Virus record (IMG/VR): IMGVR_UViG_3300006641_000245
Coordinates: 1 to 20,264 of that record
Source of the DNA: a virus
Strand: one strand, 5' to 3'
DNA: 20,264 nt
Below the pieces are notes generated by a model. The model saw only the letters and a list, made by a program, of their open reading frames with translations. It did no database searches and had not been told where the DNA came from. The translations under genes and the position numbers were made by a program. This document shows positions 7,087 through 12,903 of the stretch, one piece after another. Each line of letters starts with the position of its first letter. The stretch's first letter is position 1.

Positions 7087-8114
7087 GCAACAGATTCTTC
7101 AATCCGGCGGTTGGCAAGGCCACAGGGCAAGGCTACGGCGCGTCCCCGCTGGATTCGATCTGGGTCAAACAGACCACAGACATCCTGTATCCGAAGATAC
7201 AGGCAGGAGACGAAGACACCGCTGAACAGACCGTATATACCACTTGGTATCTCGGGCCGCCCTCTGCTGGTGTAACCCTAACCGCTGATGCGGGTACGTT
7301 CTCGATTACTGGTCGGGCAGCGGATCTTCTTCGGTCTCGCCTCCTTTCCGCTGACGCCGGTTCGTATTCGATCAGCGGTCAAGCTGCTGACTTTGCCAAG
7401 ACCGTCGCGCTCTCGGCTGATGCTGGGACGTACACAATCAACGGTCAGGCGGCGGATCTCACCGCCGTTCGTATACTTAGCGCAGACGCTGGTTCGTACC
7501 TTATCTCCGGGCAGGCAGCCACTCTAGCTCGATCACTGTATCTAGACGCGAACTCTGGTTCGTATGCAATCACCGGTGAGGCAGCGACTCTCGATTATGA
7601 GCAGGCGCGTACCATTGATGCCAACGCCGGGGTGTATTCGATCGGCGGTCAAAACGCAGACCTGATCCGCACTCACGTATTCACCGCTGAAGTTGGCTCC
7701 TACAACCTCTCCGGTCAGAACGCTGATCTGGTTGTATCCAAGGTTCTTCTGGCCGATGCTGGTGCGTACAGCATCTCTGGTCAAGCTGCTGATTTGATCG
7801 TAGCCCGGTCGGTAGACGCGCAGTCCGGCACGTACAATATTGGGGGTCAGGCTGCTGACCTGATTGCCTCCAGAATACTGTCCGCAGATGCTGGTAGTTA
7901 TGGTATAAGCGGTCAGGACGCGGTTCTGGCTCACGGGCGCTATTTGCTCGGAGAGTCTGGTTCGTACCTGATCAACGGCCAGCCCGCTACGCTTACTAGC
8001 ATTGTGCTGTTCCCGAATCCTGCTGACGTTCGCGCAGGCGTTGTTTATGGGCCAGATGGGATTTATACTGGGACTCTGATAGTCAGTACGCCCATTTACC
8101 TTTTCGATGACTGA
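7083..8114 (+). CDS. 22-residue-repeat phage fibre-like protein
   Basis: The product is 343 residues in three parts. Residues 1-65 are a unique N-terminus (MSNRFFNPAVGKATGQGYG, then DSIWVKQTTDILYPKIQ), possibly the virion anchor. Residues 66-309 hold eleven near-perfect repeats of the form LSADAGSYSISGQAADL plus a variable pentad; all are 22 residues except the fifth (24). Residues 310-343 carry PADVRAGVVYGPDGIYTGTL, a short Gly-rich C-terminal module that recurs in many phage appendage proteins. Regular repeats with conserved Gly, Tyr and Gln at fixed spacing suggest a beta-solenoid or stacked beta-hairpin shaft. The start codon overlaps the previous stop (ATGA). Function is inferred as a fibre or decoration; no enzyme motif is present. 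Confidence 0.8.
   Translation: MSNRFFNPAVGKATGQGYGASPLDSIWVKQTTDILYPKIQAGDEDTAEQTVYTTWYLGPPSAGVTLTADAGTFSITGRAADLLRSRLLSADAGSYSISGQAADFAKTVALSADAGTYTINGQAADLTAVRILSADAGSYLISGQAATLARSLYLDANSGSYAITGEAATLDYEQARTIDANAGVYSIGGQNADLIRTHVFTAEVGSYNLSGQNADLVVSKVLLADAGAYSISGQAADLIVARSVDAQSGTYNIGGQAADLIASRILSADAGSYGISGQDAVLAHGRYLLGESGSYLINGQPATLTSIVLFPNPADVRAGVVYGPDGIYTGTLIVSTPIYLFDD
7278..8009 (+). repeat. Eleven tandem ~66-bp coding repeats
   Basis: Eleven coding units of 66 bp (the fifth is 72 bp) encode residues 66-309. Invariant or nearly invariant positions are a Gly after the D/E-A/S pair, then an aromatic (Tyr or Phe) two residues on, I or L two further, Gly-(Q/R/E) after that, and A-x-L. Codons differ between units, so the array is old or maintained by protein selection and was not freshly amplified. 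Confidence 0.9.
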
Positions 8115-8116
8115 CC

Positions 8117-8371
8117 ATGGCAAAGACCCCCGCATGGCAACGAGCCGAAGGCAAGAACCCTAAGGGCGGTCTGAACGCCAAGGGCAGGGCCTCCTACAAT
8201 GCCGCAAACCCCGGAAAGCCGGGGCTCAAACCACCACAACCGGAAGGCGGCTCGCGCCGTGACTCCTTTTGCGCCCGTATGAAAGGCATGAAGAAGAAGC
8301 TCACCAGCGCCAAGACAGCCAGCGATCCGAATAGCCGCATTAACAAAAGCCTGAGAGCGTGGAATTGTTGA
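8117..8371 (+). CDS. Small basic phage protein, KTPAWQR type (possibly DUF6321)
   Basis: The product is 84 residues, strongly basic, with the opening KTPAWQRAEGKNPKGGLNAK, then GRASYNAANPGKPGLKPP, and RRDSFCARMKGMKKKL before a Lys/Arg/Ser-rich end. The AWQR-EGKNP-GGLNAKGR and SFCARM blocks match a small phage family that I remember as DUF6321; this is recall and was not searched. No function is established to my knowledge. High charge and the neighbourhood of similar basic proteins suggest a nucleic-acid-contacting or virion-internal role. The start ATG is 2 nt after the prior stop. Confidence 0.75.
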   Translation: MAKTPAWQRAEGKNPKGGLNAKGRASYNAANPGKPGLKPPQPEGGSRRDSFCARMKGMKKKLTSAKTASDPNSRINKSLRAWNC

Positions 8372-8372
8372 G

Positions 8373-8618
8373 ATGGACCTCAGTATCTGGAACACCGTAC
8401 TGTCGGTGTTGCTTGGGTTGCTTTCGTGGATCTTGAAAGAGAAGTCCACGGAATTAAAGCGCATTGAGATTTTGCTCAACAAGACCCGGGAAGAAGTGGC
8501 TAAAGAGTATGTGACCAAGGTCGAGGTGCATACTGACATTAACCGGGTGCTTGATCGACTAGATCGACTTGAATCCAAACTGGACGCCGTGATTAAAGGT
8601 AGGCAAAATGCCCAGTAG
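8373..8618 (+). CDS. Small membrane-anchored coiled-coil protein
   Basis: The product is 81 residues. Residues 5-21 (IWNTVLSVLLGLLSWIL) form one hydrophobic membrane helix. A charged linker (KEKSTELKRIEILLNKTREE) and a coiled-coil (VLDRLDRLESKLDAVI) follow, with a YVTKVEVHTDINR link. This architecture is common in phage accessory lysis or membrane-regulating proteins (for example holin partners), but the true lysis cassette lies 10 kb downstream. It starts 1 nt after the preceding stop and overlaps the next gene by 11 nt. A role in lysis timing, or in virion or membrane anchoring, is possible; neither is shown. Confidence 0.7.
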   Translation: MDLSIWNTVLSVLLGLLSWILKEKSTELKRIEILLNKTREEVAKEYVTKVEVHTDINRVLDRLDRLESKLDAVIKGRQNAQ

Positions 8619-9048
8619 CAGCTTGCGTCAACATAACTTGATGGCAATGGTGGCTAATGACCCGGCCGCCGCCAAGCGAACCGGCATCCCTCAATCCGTT
8701 GGCGAAGACTTTGTAAAGGCCGACACGGGTCGAAAGTTTGGCAGCAAGTCTCGTCCTGATCTCCAGCGTATCAACAAGCCGAAGACCCTTCATGGCAAAT
8801 CGGCACTATTCAGTGAAGGTGGTTCCATGAAAGAGTCCAAGGCAATGATGAAGAAAGAGATTGGCTTCATGAAAGCCAAAGGCGCTCCCAAGTCCATGAT
8901 CAAGCATGAGATGAAGGAAGCCGGCATGAAGAAGGGTGGCGCTGCCAAGTATGCAGGCGGCGGCTTCGTTCGCTCTGCTGACGGCGTGGCCTCCAAAGGC
9001 AAGACCAAGGCTAAGCAGATCACCATGAAGCGCGGAGGCGCGTGCTGA
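8608..9048 (+). CDS. Basic phage protein with SRPDLQRINKPKT and ADG-GKTK motifs
   Basis: The product is 146 residues with high Lys and Met. It opens with a helix (SLRQHNLMAMVANDPAAAKR), then SRPDLQRINKPKTLHGK (48-64), and a Met/Lys-rich repeated helix segment (MKESKAMMKKEIGFMKAKG, then SMIKHEMKEAGMKKGG). It ends in KYAGGGFVRSADGVASKGKT (114-133) and a Lys-rich tail. The last block recurs in shortened form in the next gene (RADGCAQRGKTKGRMV). Such proteins are widespread in aquatic phage genomes but unnamed. A packaged, DNA-binding or assembly role is inferred from charge only. It overlaps the coiled-coil gene upstream and has its own AAGGTAGG ribosome site. Confidence 0.75.
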   Translation: MPSSSLRQHNLMAMVANDPAAAKRTGIPQSVGEDFVKADTGRKFGSKSRPDLQRINKPKTLHGKSALFSEGGSMKESKAMMKKEIGFMKAKGAPKSMIKHEMKEAGMKKGGAAKYAGGGFVRSADGVASKGKTKAKQITMKRGGAC

Positions 9049-9050
9049 TC

Positions 9051-9356
9051 ATGCCAAAAAATTATCGATCCCCGTCTATAGAAGAGACTCGCAAGCTGGA
9101 AGCATCACGCAAGCTGATGGCTGAAGGCATCGAGGGAGAGAAGGACATCTTTTCTCGCATGATGCCGACCATGGCGAAAGCGGCCCGAGACGACATGCGA
9201 CAGGCCAAGCGCATGCGCGAATCAGTGCCGGAGCGTGCTCGTGAAGGCGAGGCGTATAACGAAGCTGGCTATGCAAAAGGCGGCAAGGTTAGCTCCGCCT
9301 CATCCCGTGCTGATGGTTGCGCTCAGCGTGGCAAGACCAAAGGTCGGATGGTGTAA
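9051..9356 (+). CDS. Small basic phage protein with RADG-GKTK C-terminus
   Basis: The product is 101 residues from ATG 9051 (2 nt after the prior stop). A GTG at 9042 is in frame but gives an unusual VLI opening and lies inside the preceding gene. Residues 8-70 are helical and highly charged (IEETRKLEASRKLMAEGIEG, KAARDDMRQAKRMRESVPER). The C-terminal 30 residues contain YAKGGKVSS followed by RADGCAQRGKTKGRMV, matching the tail of the preceding gene. The two genes may share a terminal signal or partner. No enzyme motif is visible and the function is unknown. Confidence 0.75.
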   Translation: MPKNYRSPSIEETRKLEASRKLMAEGIEGEKDIFSRMMPTMAKAARDDMRQAKRMRESVPERAREGEAYNEAGYAKGGKVSSASSRADGCAQRGKTKGRMV

Positions 9357-9358
9357 TC

Positions 9359-9646
9359 ATGATGGCTTCACGCGGGATGGGGGCCATCAGCCCCTCCAAG
9401 ATGCCCAAGGCGACTCGCAAATCCCGGCGAGACGATACTGATTTCGATCAGTATGCCGAGGGCGGTGAGGTCAAGTCCCGCGTGAATGAGGCAGGCAACT
9501 ACACCAAGCCTGGGATGCGTAAAGCCTTGTTCAACAAGATCAAGGCAAGCGCTACTCAGGGCACCGCCGCGGGACAATGGTCGGCTCGCAAAGCGCAGTT
9601 GCTTGCCAAGCAGTACAAATCCAAGGGCGGTGGATATCGTGAGTAA
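9359..9646 (+). CDS. Basic phage protein with GQWSARKAQLLA domain
   Basis: The product is 95 residues (ATG 9359; the next ATG at 9362 is equally possible). It has an opening MASRGMGAISPSKMPK, a linker with QYAEGGEVKSR, and a compact domain from residue 41: VNEAGNYTKPGMRKALF, IKASATQGTA, GQWSARKAQLLAKQYK and a KGGGYRE end. The WSARKAQ-LAK-YK-GGGY block is found in many phages and some other viruses as an unnamed domain (recall, not a search). The shared YA-x-GG link ties it to the two preceding genes. A ribosome-like GGATGG (9346-9351) lies 7 nt before 9359. Role unknown; very basic. Confidence 0.75.
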   Translation: MMASRGMGAISPSKMPKATRKSRRDDTDFDQYAEGGEVKSRVNEAGNYTKPGMRKALFNKIKASATQGTAAGQWSARKAQLLAKQYKSKGGGYRE

Positions 9647-9800
9647 CATTGTTACTGGTCATGGGTCGGATTGCGCCGTATTGGAGTCTTTTGATGCTCC
9701 ATGTACATGCGGTCGAGATGAGTTCTTGGACGAACTTGAGCGCGATGAAATTTTGGCAGAGCTAGAGTGGGAAGAAGCTCTCGAGCACATGGATCAATGA
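9639..9800 (+). CDS. Tiny acidic protein with a His/Cys cluster (GTG start)
   Basis: The product is 53 residues from GTG 9639, overlapping the end of the preceding gene by 8 nt. A longer upstream extension of this frame lies over the preceding gene and is not supported. The N-terminal half holds H8-x3-C12-x9-C22-x-C24-G, a possible metal site (GHGSDCAVLESFDAPCTCG). The C-terminal half is an acidic helix (DEFLDELERDEILAELEWEE). I count 16 acidic against 2 Arg residues, in a row of strongly basic neighbours. Similar H-x3-C ... C-x-C-G mini-proteins occur in other phages as hypothetical proteins. Metal binding or neutralising a basic partner is inference. Confidence 0.65.
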   Translation: MSNIVTGHGSDCAVLESFDAPCTCGRDEFLDELERDEILAELEWEEALEHMDQ

Positions 9801-10036
9801 CAATGAAAGCCCCCCAGCAGTCACTTAAAAACTGGACTGCTCAGAAGTGGCGAACCAAGTCTGGTAAGCCATCAAGTCAGACTGGCGAGCGGTATCTGCC
9901 AGAGAATGCGATCAAGTCTCTATCTCCTTCGGAGTACGCTGCAACCACCCGCGCCAAGCGTGCAGGCAAGGCCAAAGGCAAGCAGTTCGTAGCCCAGCCC
10001 AAGACTATTGCCAAAAAGACTGCAAGGTTTAGATAA
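9797..10036 (+). CDS. Small basic phage protein, LKNWTAQKWRTKSGKPS type
   Basis: The product is 79 residues starting in an ATGA overlap (a second ATG at 9803 would give 77). Sequence blocks are QQSLKNWTAQKWRTKSGKPS, then GERYLPENAIKSLSPSEYAA, RAKRAGKAKGKQFVAQPKT and IAKKTARFR. This SL-x-W-T-x-Q-x-W ... GERYLP ... ATTRAKR-GK ... KKTA order is a recurrent phage and giant-virus small basic family, which I remember as near DUF5872 (not searched). It is very rich in Lys and Arg with no Cys. A DNA-binding or virion-internal protein is plausible. Its TAA stop shares one base with the next ATG. Confidence 0.75.
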   Translation: MTMKAPQQSLKNWTAQKWRTKSGKPSSQTGERYLPENAIKSLSPSEYAATTRAKRAGKAKGKQFVAQPKTIAKKTARFR

Positions 10037-10965
10037 TGACTACGACCGGCACCGCTACATTCAACCTCGACATCAACGACCTCATTGAAGAGGCGTTTGA
10101 GCGGTGCGGCCAAGAGCTTCGCACTGGTTATGACTTTCGCACGGCCCGCCGTAGTCTGAACCTGCTGACTATCGAGTGGGCCAATCGCGGCATCAATCTC
10201 TGGACAATTGAGCAGGGCCAGATCGCTCTGTACCCCAACCAGTCCATTTATCCGTTGCCAGTTGAGACGATTGACCTGCTGGATCAGGTGGTTCGCACGG
10301 GTACGGGCACGACGCAGATTGATATCAACATCAACCGCATCTCTGAGTCCACGTACTCTACGATCCCCAACAAGAACGCCTCTGGCCGACCCATTCAGGT
10401 CTGGATTAACCGCCAGTCCGGGGAATCGAACGCAACTGCCGCAACGGTAACCTCAACCGTTGGCGCGAATGACACCATCATCCCGGTGACGAACATTTCG
10501 GCGCTTCCGTCGGCGGGCTTCATCCAGATCGACAGCGAGATCATTGGTTACTCCGCGATCAACGGCAGTAGTCTGGTGTACTGCGCTCGGGGCCAACGCG
10601 GCACAACGGCTGCCTCTCACTCGGGTGGAGCAGCAATTACTCTGCACAATCTGCCCAACATCAACATCTGGCCGATGCCGGATCAAGGATCTTCTGGTAA
10701 CCCGTACTACACGTTTGTGTACTGGCGCATGCGCCGGATGCAAGACGCTGGCACGGGCACAAGAACTCAGGACATCCCATTCCGTTTCATCGAGTGCATG
10801 GTTGCGGGGCTGGCGTACAAGATGGCGATGAAGCTGCCTAACATGGACCCCGGACGAATGGCGGTTTTGAAGGCCGAGTACGACCAGCAGTGGGCACTTG
10901 CCGCCGAAGAAGATCGTGAGAAGGCCAGTGCTAGGTTTGTCCCCCGGTCACTGTACTACGCATAA
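10036..10965 (+). CDS. gp4-like head-tail connector with inserted domain
   Basis: The product is 309 residues. Residues 12-60 (LIEEAFERCGQELRTGYDF, then ARRSLNLLTIEWANRGINLW) are a helical bundle typical of podovirus gp4-like tail-accessory or head-completion proteins. The family continues at residues 62-130 and again at 205-300 (NLPNINIWPMPDQG, YYTFVYWRMRRMQDAG, ECMVAGLAYKMAMKLP, AEYDQQWALAAEEDREKA). Residues about 132-203 form an insertion with FIQIDSEIIGYSAING and RGQRGTTAASHSGGAAI, a small beta module seen in various phage tail proteins. It likely forms a ring below the portal. The exact role is by family resemblance, not shown. It starts in a TAATG overlap with AAGG 8 nt upstream. Confidence 0.75.
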   Translation: MTTTGTATFNLDINDLIEEAFERCGQELRTGYDFRTARRSLNLLTIEWANRGINLWTIEQGQIALYPNQSIYPLPVETIDLLDQVVRTGTGTTQIDININRISESTYSTIPNKNASGRPIQVWINRQSGESNATAATVTSTVGANDTIIPVTNISALPSAGFIQIDSEIIGYSAINGSSLVYCARGQRGTTAASHSGGAAITLHNLPNINIWPMPDQGSSGNPYYTFVYWRMRRMQDAGTGTRTQDIPFRFIECMVAGLAYKMAMKLPNMDPGRMAVLKAEYDQQWALAAEEDREKASARFVPRSLYYA

Positions 10966-10967
10966 CC

Positions 10968-11342
10968 ATGGCCGGGCCAAAGTACGCTTCCGCTAAGAAC
11001 TCTATCGCCGAGTGTGATCGGTGCGGGCAGCGCTATAAGCTCAGAGAACTTCGCAAACTGACCATCAAGACTAAGCTGGTCAGTATCAAAGTTTGTCCGG
11101 AGTGCTGGGAGCCCGACCAGCCTCAATTGCAGTTGGGCATGTATCCGGTTTATGACCCGCAAGCTGTACGGGAACCGAGGCCAGATACAAGCTACACGCA
11201 GACTAGCTATAACACCGGCAGTCGCGTGATTCAGTGGGGCTGGAATCCTGTTGGCGGGGCGCGAGGTTCAGACGCTGGGCTTACGCCAAATTACTTGGTG
11301 TTGGGCATTCAAACTGGTACAGTCACAATCGTTGCTGCGTAG
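10968..11342 (+). CDS. Zinc-ribbon phage protein
   Basis: The product is 124 residues with C16-D-R-C19 and C43-P-E-C46, a CxxC-x23-CxxC zinc ribbon (AECDRCGQRYKLRELRK, then SIKVCPECWEPDQPQ). A Pro/Tyr-rich middle (MYPVYDPQAVREPRPD) and a C-terminal beta tail (LTPNYLVLGIQTGTVTIVAA) follow. This type of protein is regularly encoded beside connector genes of podovirus-like phages. It starts 2 nt after the connector gene, so a partnership in neck assembly is a reasonable inference. It is not a transcription factor by any visible helix-turn-helix. It ends 8 nt before the next start. Confidence 0.75.
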   Translation: MAGPKYASAKNSIAECDRCGQRYKLRELRKLTIKTKLVSIKVCPECWEPDQPQLQLGMYPVYDPQAVREPRPDTSYTQTSYNTGSRVIQWGWNPVGGARGSDAGLTPNYLVLGIQTGTVTIVAA

Positions 11343-11350
11343 GAGCAGAT

Positions 11351-11503
11351 ATGGAATCCATGAAGAAAGTCGCCAAGGCGGAAGTCAAGGCTCACGAAAA
11401 GCGCATGCACGCCAAAGGCATGAAGAAAGGCGGCCCCACTTCTCTCGATATGAAGAAGTACGGTCGCAATATGGCCCGAGTGATGAACCAACGGAGCAAG
11501 TGA
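11351..11503 (+). CDS. 50-residue basic phage protein (KYGRNMARVMNQ)
   Basis: The product is 50 residues starting at ATG 11351, with AGGAG at 11341-11345 at good spacing. The longer upstream extension of this frame has no support. The sequence is an amphipathic basic helix (KKVAKAEVKAHEKRMHAKGM), then KKGGPTSLDMKKYGRNMARV and MNQRSK. The KKGG link resembles those in the basic proteins 8608 (MKKGGAAKYA) and 9051 (AKGGKV). Small KYGRN-type proteins are common unnamed products in aquatic phages. Function unknown; an internal or assembly-linked role would be inference. Its stop TGA overlaps the next ATG by 1 nt. Confidence 0.7.
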   Translation: MESMKKVAKAEVKAHEKRMHAKGMKKGGPTSLDMKKYGRNMARVMNQRSK

Positions 11504-11769
11504 TGGCTAAGTTCAGCATGAAGGTCAAGGGCAAGGAAATCGGCCCTGCGCCGGTTTATGCGCCTCCGCACAATATGCAGGGCGCTGCTGGTGTTGACAT
11601 CAAAAACTCTGGCTATGATGGCGGCAACCGCTATCGTGCAAATGATGTGAACATGAGCGTTGGCAGCATCAATCGCAACGACTACGCGCAGCCCAAGACT
11701 TCCGGGATCAAGACTCGGGGTAACGGCGCGGCCACCAAGGGCGTTACTGCTCGGGGACCGATGGCGTGA
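11503..11769 (+). CDS. Gly/Asn-rich phage protein with TRGNGAATKG tail
   Basis: The product is 88 residues from ATG 11503 in a TGATG overlap. It has a Lys-rich start (MAKFSMKVKGKEIGPAPVYA), then a Gly/Asn/Asp-rich low-complexity middle (NSGYDGGNRYRANDVN), and a C-terminus SGIKTRGNGAATKGVTARG-PMA. The KTRG-GAATKG-ARGPMA ending occurs at the C-terminus of small proteins in many phages and may be a binding tag. No secondary structure or enzyme motif is evident; much of it is likely disordered. It ends in a GTGA overlap with the adaptor gene, so it is probably coupled to that gene. Confidence 0.7.
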   Translation: MAKFSMKVKGKEIGPAPVYAPPHNMQGAAGVDIKNSGYDGGNRYRANDVNMSVGSINRNDYAQPKTSGIKTRGNGAATKGVTARGPMA

Positions 11770-12461
11770 ACTACAGCCAGCTTTCTGCTGCAATCCAAAG
11801 CTATACCGAGAATCAGTTCCCGGCGACTACGCTCGCCGATGGCTCTACGGTTTCAGCGGATACACAGATTGCTCGCTTCGTTCAGCAGGCCGAGCAACGC
11901 ATCTATAACGCGGTGCAGTTTCCGTCGCTGCGTAAGAATGTTACCGGCACCACGACCATCAACAACAAGTACTTATCTTGTCCGACCGATTTTCTGGCCG
12001 TGTACTCCATGGCCGTGATTGCGGCGGATGGTACTTATGAGTACCTGCTGAATAAAGATGTCAACTACATTCGGCAGGCATATCCGTCTCCTACGGACTA
12101 CGGCAAACCCCGGTTTTACGCTCTGTTTGGGCCGACGGTTACGGGCGCTACGATTACTAACGAGTTGTCGTTCCTGCTTGGCCCCACGCCTGATGTGGCG
12201 TATAGCGTAGAGTTGCATTACTACTATTACCCCGAGTCGATCACTACCGCCAATACGACTTGGCTCGGTGATAACTTTGATTCGGTGCTGCTGTATGGCT
12301 CGCTGGTCGAGGCGTATACTTTCATGAAGGGTGAAGCTGATTTGGTCGCCCTCTATGATGGCAAGTACAAAGAAGCCCTTGCTCTTGCCAAGCGCCTTGG
12401 AGACGGAATGGAGCGTCAGGATGCGTACCGTTCCGGGCAGTACCGTCAGCCGGTGACTTGA
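11766..12461 (+). CDS. SU10-type head-tail adaptor protein (GTG start)
   Basis: The product is 231 residues from GTG 11766. It has an N-terminal helical part (NYSQLSAAIQSYTENQFP, then IARFVQQAEQRIYNAVQFPS), a central beta section (CPTDFLAVYSMAVIAADG, NYIRQAYPSP, RFYALFGPTV, FLLGPTPDVAYSVELHYYY), and C-terminal helices (LLYGSLVEAYTFMKGE, YKEALALAKRLGDG). This is the layout of the adaptor family first defined in phage SU10, which sits between portal and nozzle. Assignment is by pattern, not a search. A role in joining the tail to the head is therefore likely. It follows the connector and zinc-ribbon genes, consistent with a neck cluster. Confidence 0.75.
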   Translation: MNYSQLSAAIQSYTENQFPATTLADGSTVSADTQIARFVQQAEQRIYNAVQFPSLRKNVTGTTTINNKYLSCPTDFLAVYSMAVIAADGTYEYLLNKDVNYIRQAYPSPTDYGKPRFYALFGPTVTGATITNELSFLLGPTPDVAYSVELHYYYYPESITTANTTWLGDNFDSVLLYGSLVEAYTFMKGEADLVALYDGKYKEALALAKRLGDGMERQDAYRSGQYRQPVT

Positions 12462-12462
12462 T

Positions 12463-12894
12463 ATGCCGATTCAGCAGGGCGCGACCAACACGTTCAAAAC
12501 GGGCCTGCCTTCAGGTACGTTTAACTTTTCGTCGGATACCTTCAAGATCGCTTTGTATAGCAGCACGGCGGATCTTGGTCCGACCACTTCCGCGTATACG
12601 ACATCTGGCGAGATTACTGGCTCCGGGTATACTGCCGGAGGCGAAACGCTTACAGTGTCTGTGACCCCGACGACTGGAAATGATCCGTTCAATACGGTGG
12701 CGTATCTGTCGTTTGCCAATGCAACGTGGAGTCCCGCGACGTTTACCGCTCGCGGCGCTCTGATTTACAAGTCCGGTGGGGGTGATCCCACAGTGTGTGT
12801 TCTGGATTTTGGTGGCGACAAGACATGCACTACCTCATTTGAGGTGCAGTTCCCCGCCGCTAACAGCACCAGCGCAATCATCAGGATTGCATAG
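12463..12894 (+). CDS. Phage virion protein, FNFSS/GYTAGGE module (paralogue)
   Basis: The product is 143 residues: NTFKTGLPSGTFNFSSDTFK, IALYSSTADLGP, SGEITGSGYTAGGETLTV, FTARGALIYKSGGGDP and TSFEVQFPAANSTSAIIRIA. Blocks and order match the gene at 1376 (VHNFSSNVFKVYL, EITGGNGYTAGGE, ESFTVKFSGTDPGAIF). The two genes are 11 kb apart in one operon-like block, so they probably derive from an old duplication and serve similar structural slots. It starts 1 nt after the adaptor gene's stop. A fibre or decoration role is an inference. Confidence 0.75.
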   Translation: MPIQQGATNTFKTGLPSGTFNFSSDTFKIALYSSTADLGPTTSAYTTSGEITGSGYTAGGETLTVSVTPTTGNDPFNTVAYLSFANATWSPATFTARGALIYKSGGGDPTVCVLDFGGDKTCTTSFEVQFPAANSTSAIIRIA

Positions 12895-12903
12895 GAGTAG
12901 ATC

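Noticed and set aside
9042-9050. GTG start for the gene annotated at 9051
   Set aside because: It would begin inside the preceding gene and add an atypical VLI. The ATG at 9051 gives a normal small-basic-protein opening.
9486-9638. N-terminal extension of the acidic mini-protein
   Set aside because: The extension runs over the well-supported basic gene at 9359-9646 and reads as out-of-frame sequence; GTG 9639 gives a coherent protein.
11234-11350. N-terminal extension of the 50-residue basic protein
   Set aside because: It overlaps the zinc-ribbon gene in another frame, while AGGAG at 11341-11345 fits the ATG at 11351.
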